Assembly: GCA_934203075.1 (NCBI GenBank) | Contig: CAKPYT010000028.1 | Span: 1 to 5,349, forward strand | Direction of reading: 5' to 3' | DNA length: 5,349 nucleotides | Origin: an uncultured Clostridia bacterium | Lineage (GTDB): Bacteria; Bacillota; Clostridia; Christensenellales; CAG-314 | Shown: piece by piece, positions 4,968 through 5,349 of the stretch | Layout: each line of letters begins with the position of its first letter | How positions within the stretch are numbered: position 1 is the stretch's first letter | Position numbers and translations under genes: made by a program | The notes under the pieces: generated by a model | Database searches by the model: none | Told to the model about the DNA's origin: nothing | The model's input: the letters and a program-made list of their open reading frames with translations, nothing else

Positions 4968-5349
4968 CGTTTGCCTACCCGAACGCACAACATAATGCTT
5001 TGGAACATATCAGTTTTGACGTGGAGCCCGGCGAATTCGTTGTGCTGTGCGGAGAATCCGGCTGCGGCAAAAGCACCCTGTTGAAATTGATCAAAAAACA
5101 ATTGCAGCCGAAAGGCCGGAAAAGCGGAGAGATTCTTTACCGCGGGGTGGACGTTTCTGCTTTGGACGAAAGAACTTCCGTGACCGACATCGGCTTTGTG
5201 ATGCAAAACCCGGATAACCAAATCGTGACGGACAAAGTCTGGCACGAACTGGCGTTCGGGATGGAAAGCCTGGGGGAAGAAAACGGAGAAATCCGCAGGC
5301 GCGTTGCGGAAATCTGCGGGTTTTTCGGCATCGGCGAGTGGTACCACCG
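4940..5349 (+). CDS. ecfA: ECF transporter ATP-binding (A) subunit, 3' end outside window
   Basis: The frame starts at GTG 4940 and stays open to the window end; 136 full codons are visible. The start is set by AAAGGAG (4925-4931), 8 bases upstream and inside ecfT, and by the immediate ABC-type strand AILSIKDLTFAYPN. Visible motifs are the A-loop aromatic Y13, Walker A GESGCGKST (38-46), and the Q-loop in FVMQNPDNQIVTDKVW (86-101, Gln89), followed by HELAFG (102-107), typical of ECF/CbiO ATPases. The signature LSGGQ, Walker B and H-loop lie beyond the edge. It hydrolyses ATP on the cytoplasmic face to drive EcfT and an S subunit. Because the gene is cut, I cannot tell whether it is a single ATPase (one of an EcfA1/EcfA2 pair) or the first half of a fused double ATPase. 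Confidence 0.95.
   Translation, partial: MAILSIKDLTFAYPNAQHNALEHISFDVEPGEFVVLCGESGCGKSTLLKLIKKQLQPKGRKSGEILYRGVDVSALDERTSVTDIGFVMQNPDNQIVTDKVWHELAFGMESLGEENGEIRRRVAEICGFFGIGEWYH

Noticed and set aside
4877..5347. A 156-codon - strand frame at the window end
   Set aside because: It lies opposite the EcfA reading frame, which has Walker A and Q-loop motifs; the - strand product shows nothing recognisable.

Overview
The window reads as a stretch of a Bacillota (Clostridia-like, probably gut-associated) chromosome. This rests on strong GGAGG-type ribosome binding sites, a Gram-positive-style lipoprotein signal, an InlB-type (Listeria-Bacteroides) repeat, and an ECF transporter whose sequence resembles clostridial versions. 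No species can be named from the sequence. All five genes are on the + strand and nothing on the - strand looks real.

Layout. (1) Positions 1-421 hold the 3' end of a surface protein: helical/coiled-coil stalk, C-terminal membrane anchor and basic cytoplasmic tail. (2) Positions 422-582 are a 161-base gap rich in inverted repeats, ending in a hairpin that places the Shine-Dalgarno sequence in its loop. (3) Positions 583-3345 encode a 920-residue probable lipoprotein: lipobox signal peptide, one InlB-like repeat, four tandem ~70-75-residue beta-rich modules, then a ~440-residue helical half whose last third looks like a divergent alpha/alpha-toroid (terpenoid-cyclase/transcobalamin-alpha type). 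(4) Positions 3346-3543 contain a clear intrinsic terminator, a sigma-A promoter with a dyad in its spacer, and a leader hairpin overlapping the Shine-Dalgarno sequence of the next gene. (5) Positions 3544-5349 form a tightly packed operon: a membrane-tethered DUF4430 (transcobalamin beta-like) protein, EcfT (ATGA overlap), and an EcfA ATPase (28-base overlap) that runs off the window end.

How the genes may work together. In vertebrate intrinsic factor and transcobalamin, an alpha/alpha-barrel domain and a DUF4430-like beta domain sandwich cobalamin. Here a possible toroid (on the lipoprotein) and a DUF4430 domain (on a separate membrane-anchored protein) lie next to the T and A subunits of an ECF importer. 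The simplest reading is a cell-surface capture system feeding an ECF transporter, with a substrate-specific S subunit encoded outside the window. The ligand could be a corrinoid, but nothing in the sequence proves that: there is no S subunit and no cobalamin riboswitch here. The DUF4430, EcfT and EcfA calls are solid. The toroid assignment, the functional link to the lipoprotein and the ligand are inference.
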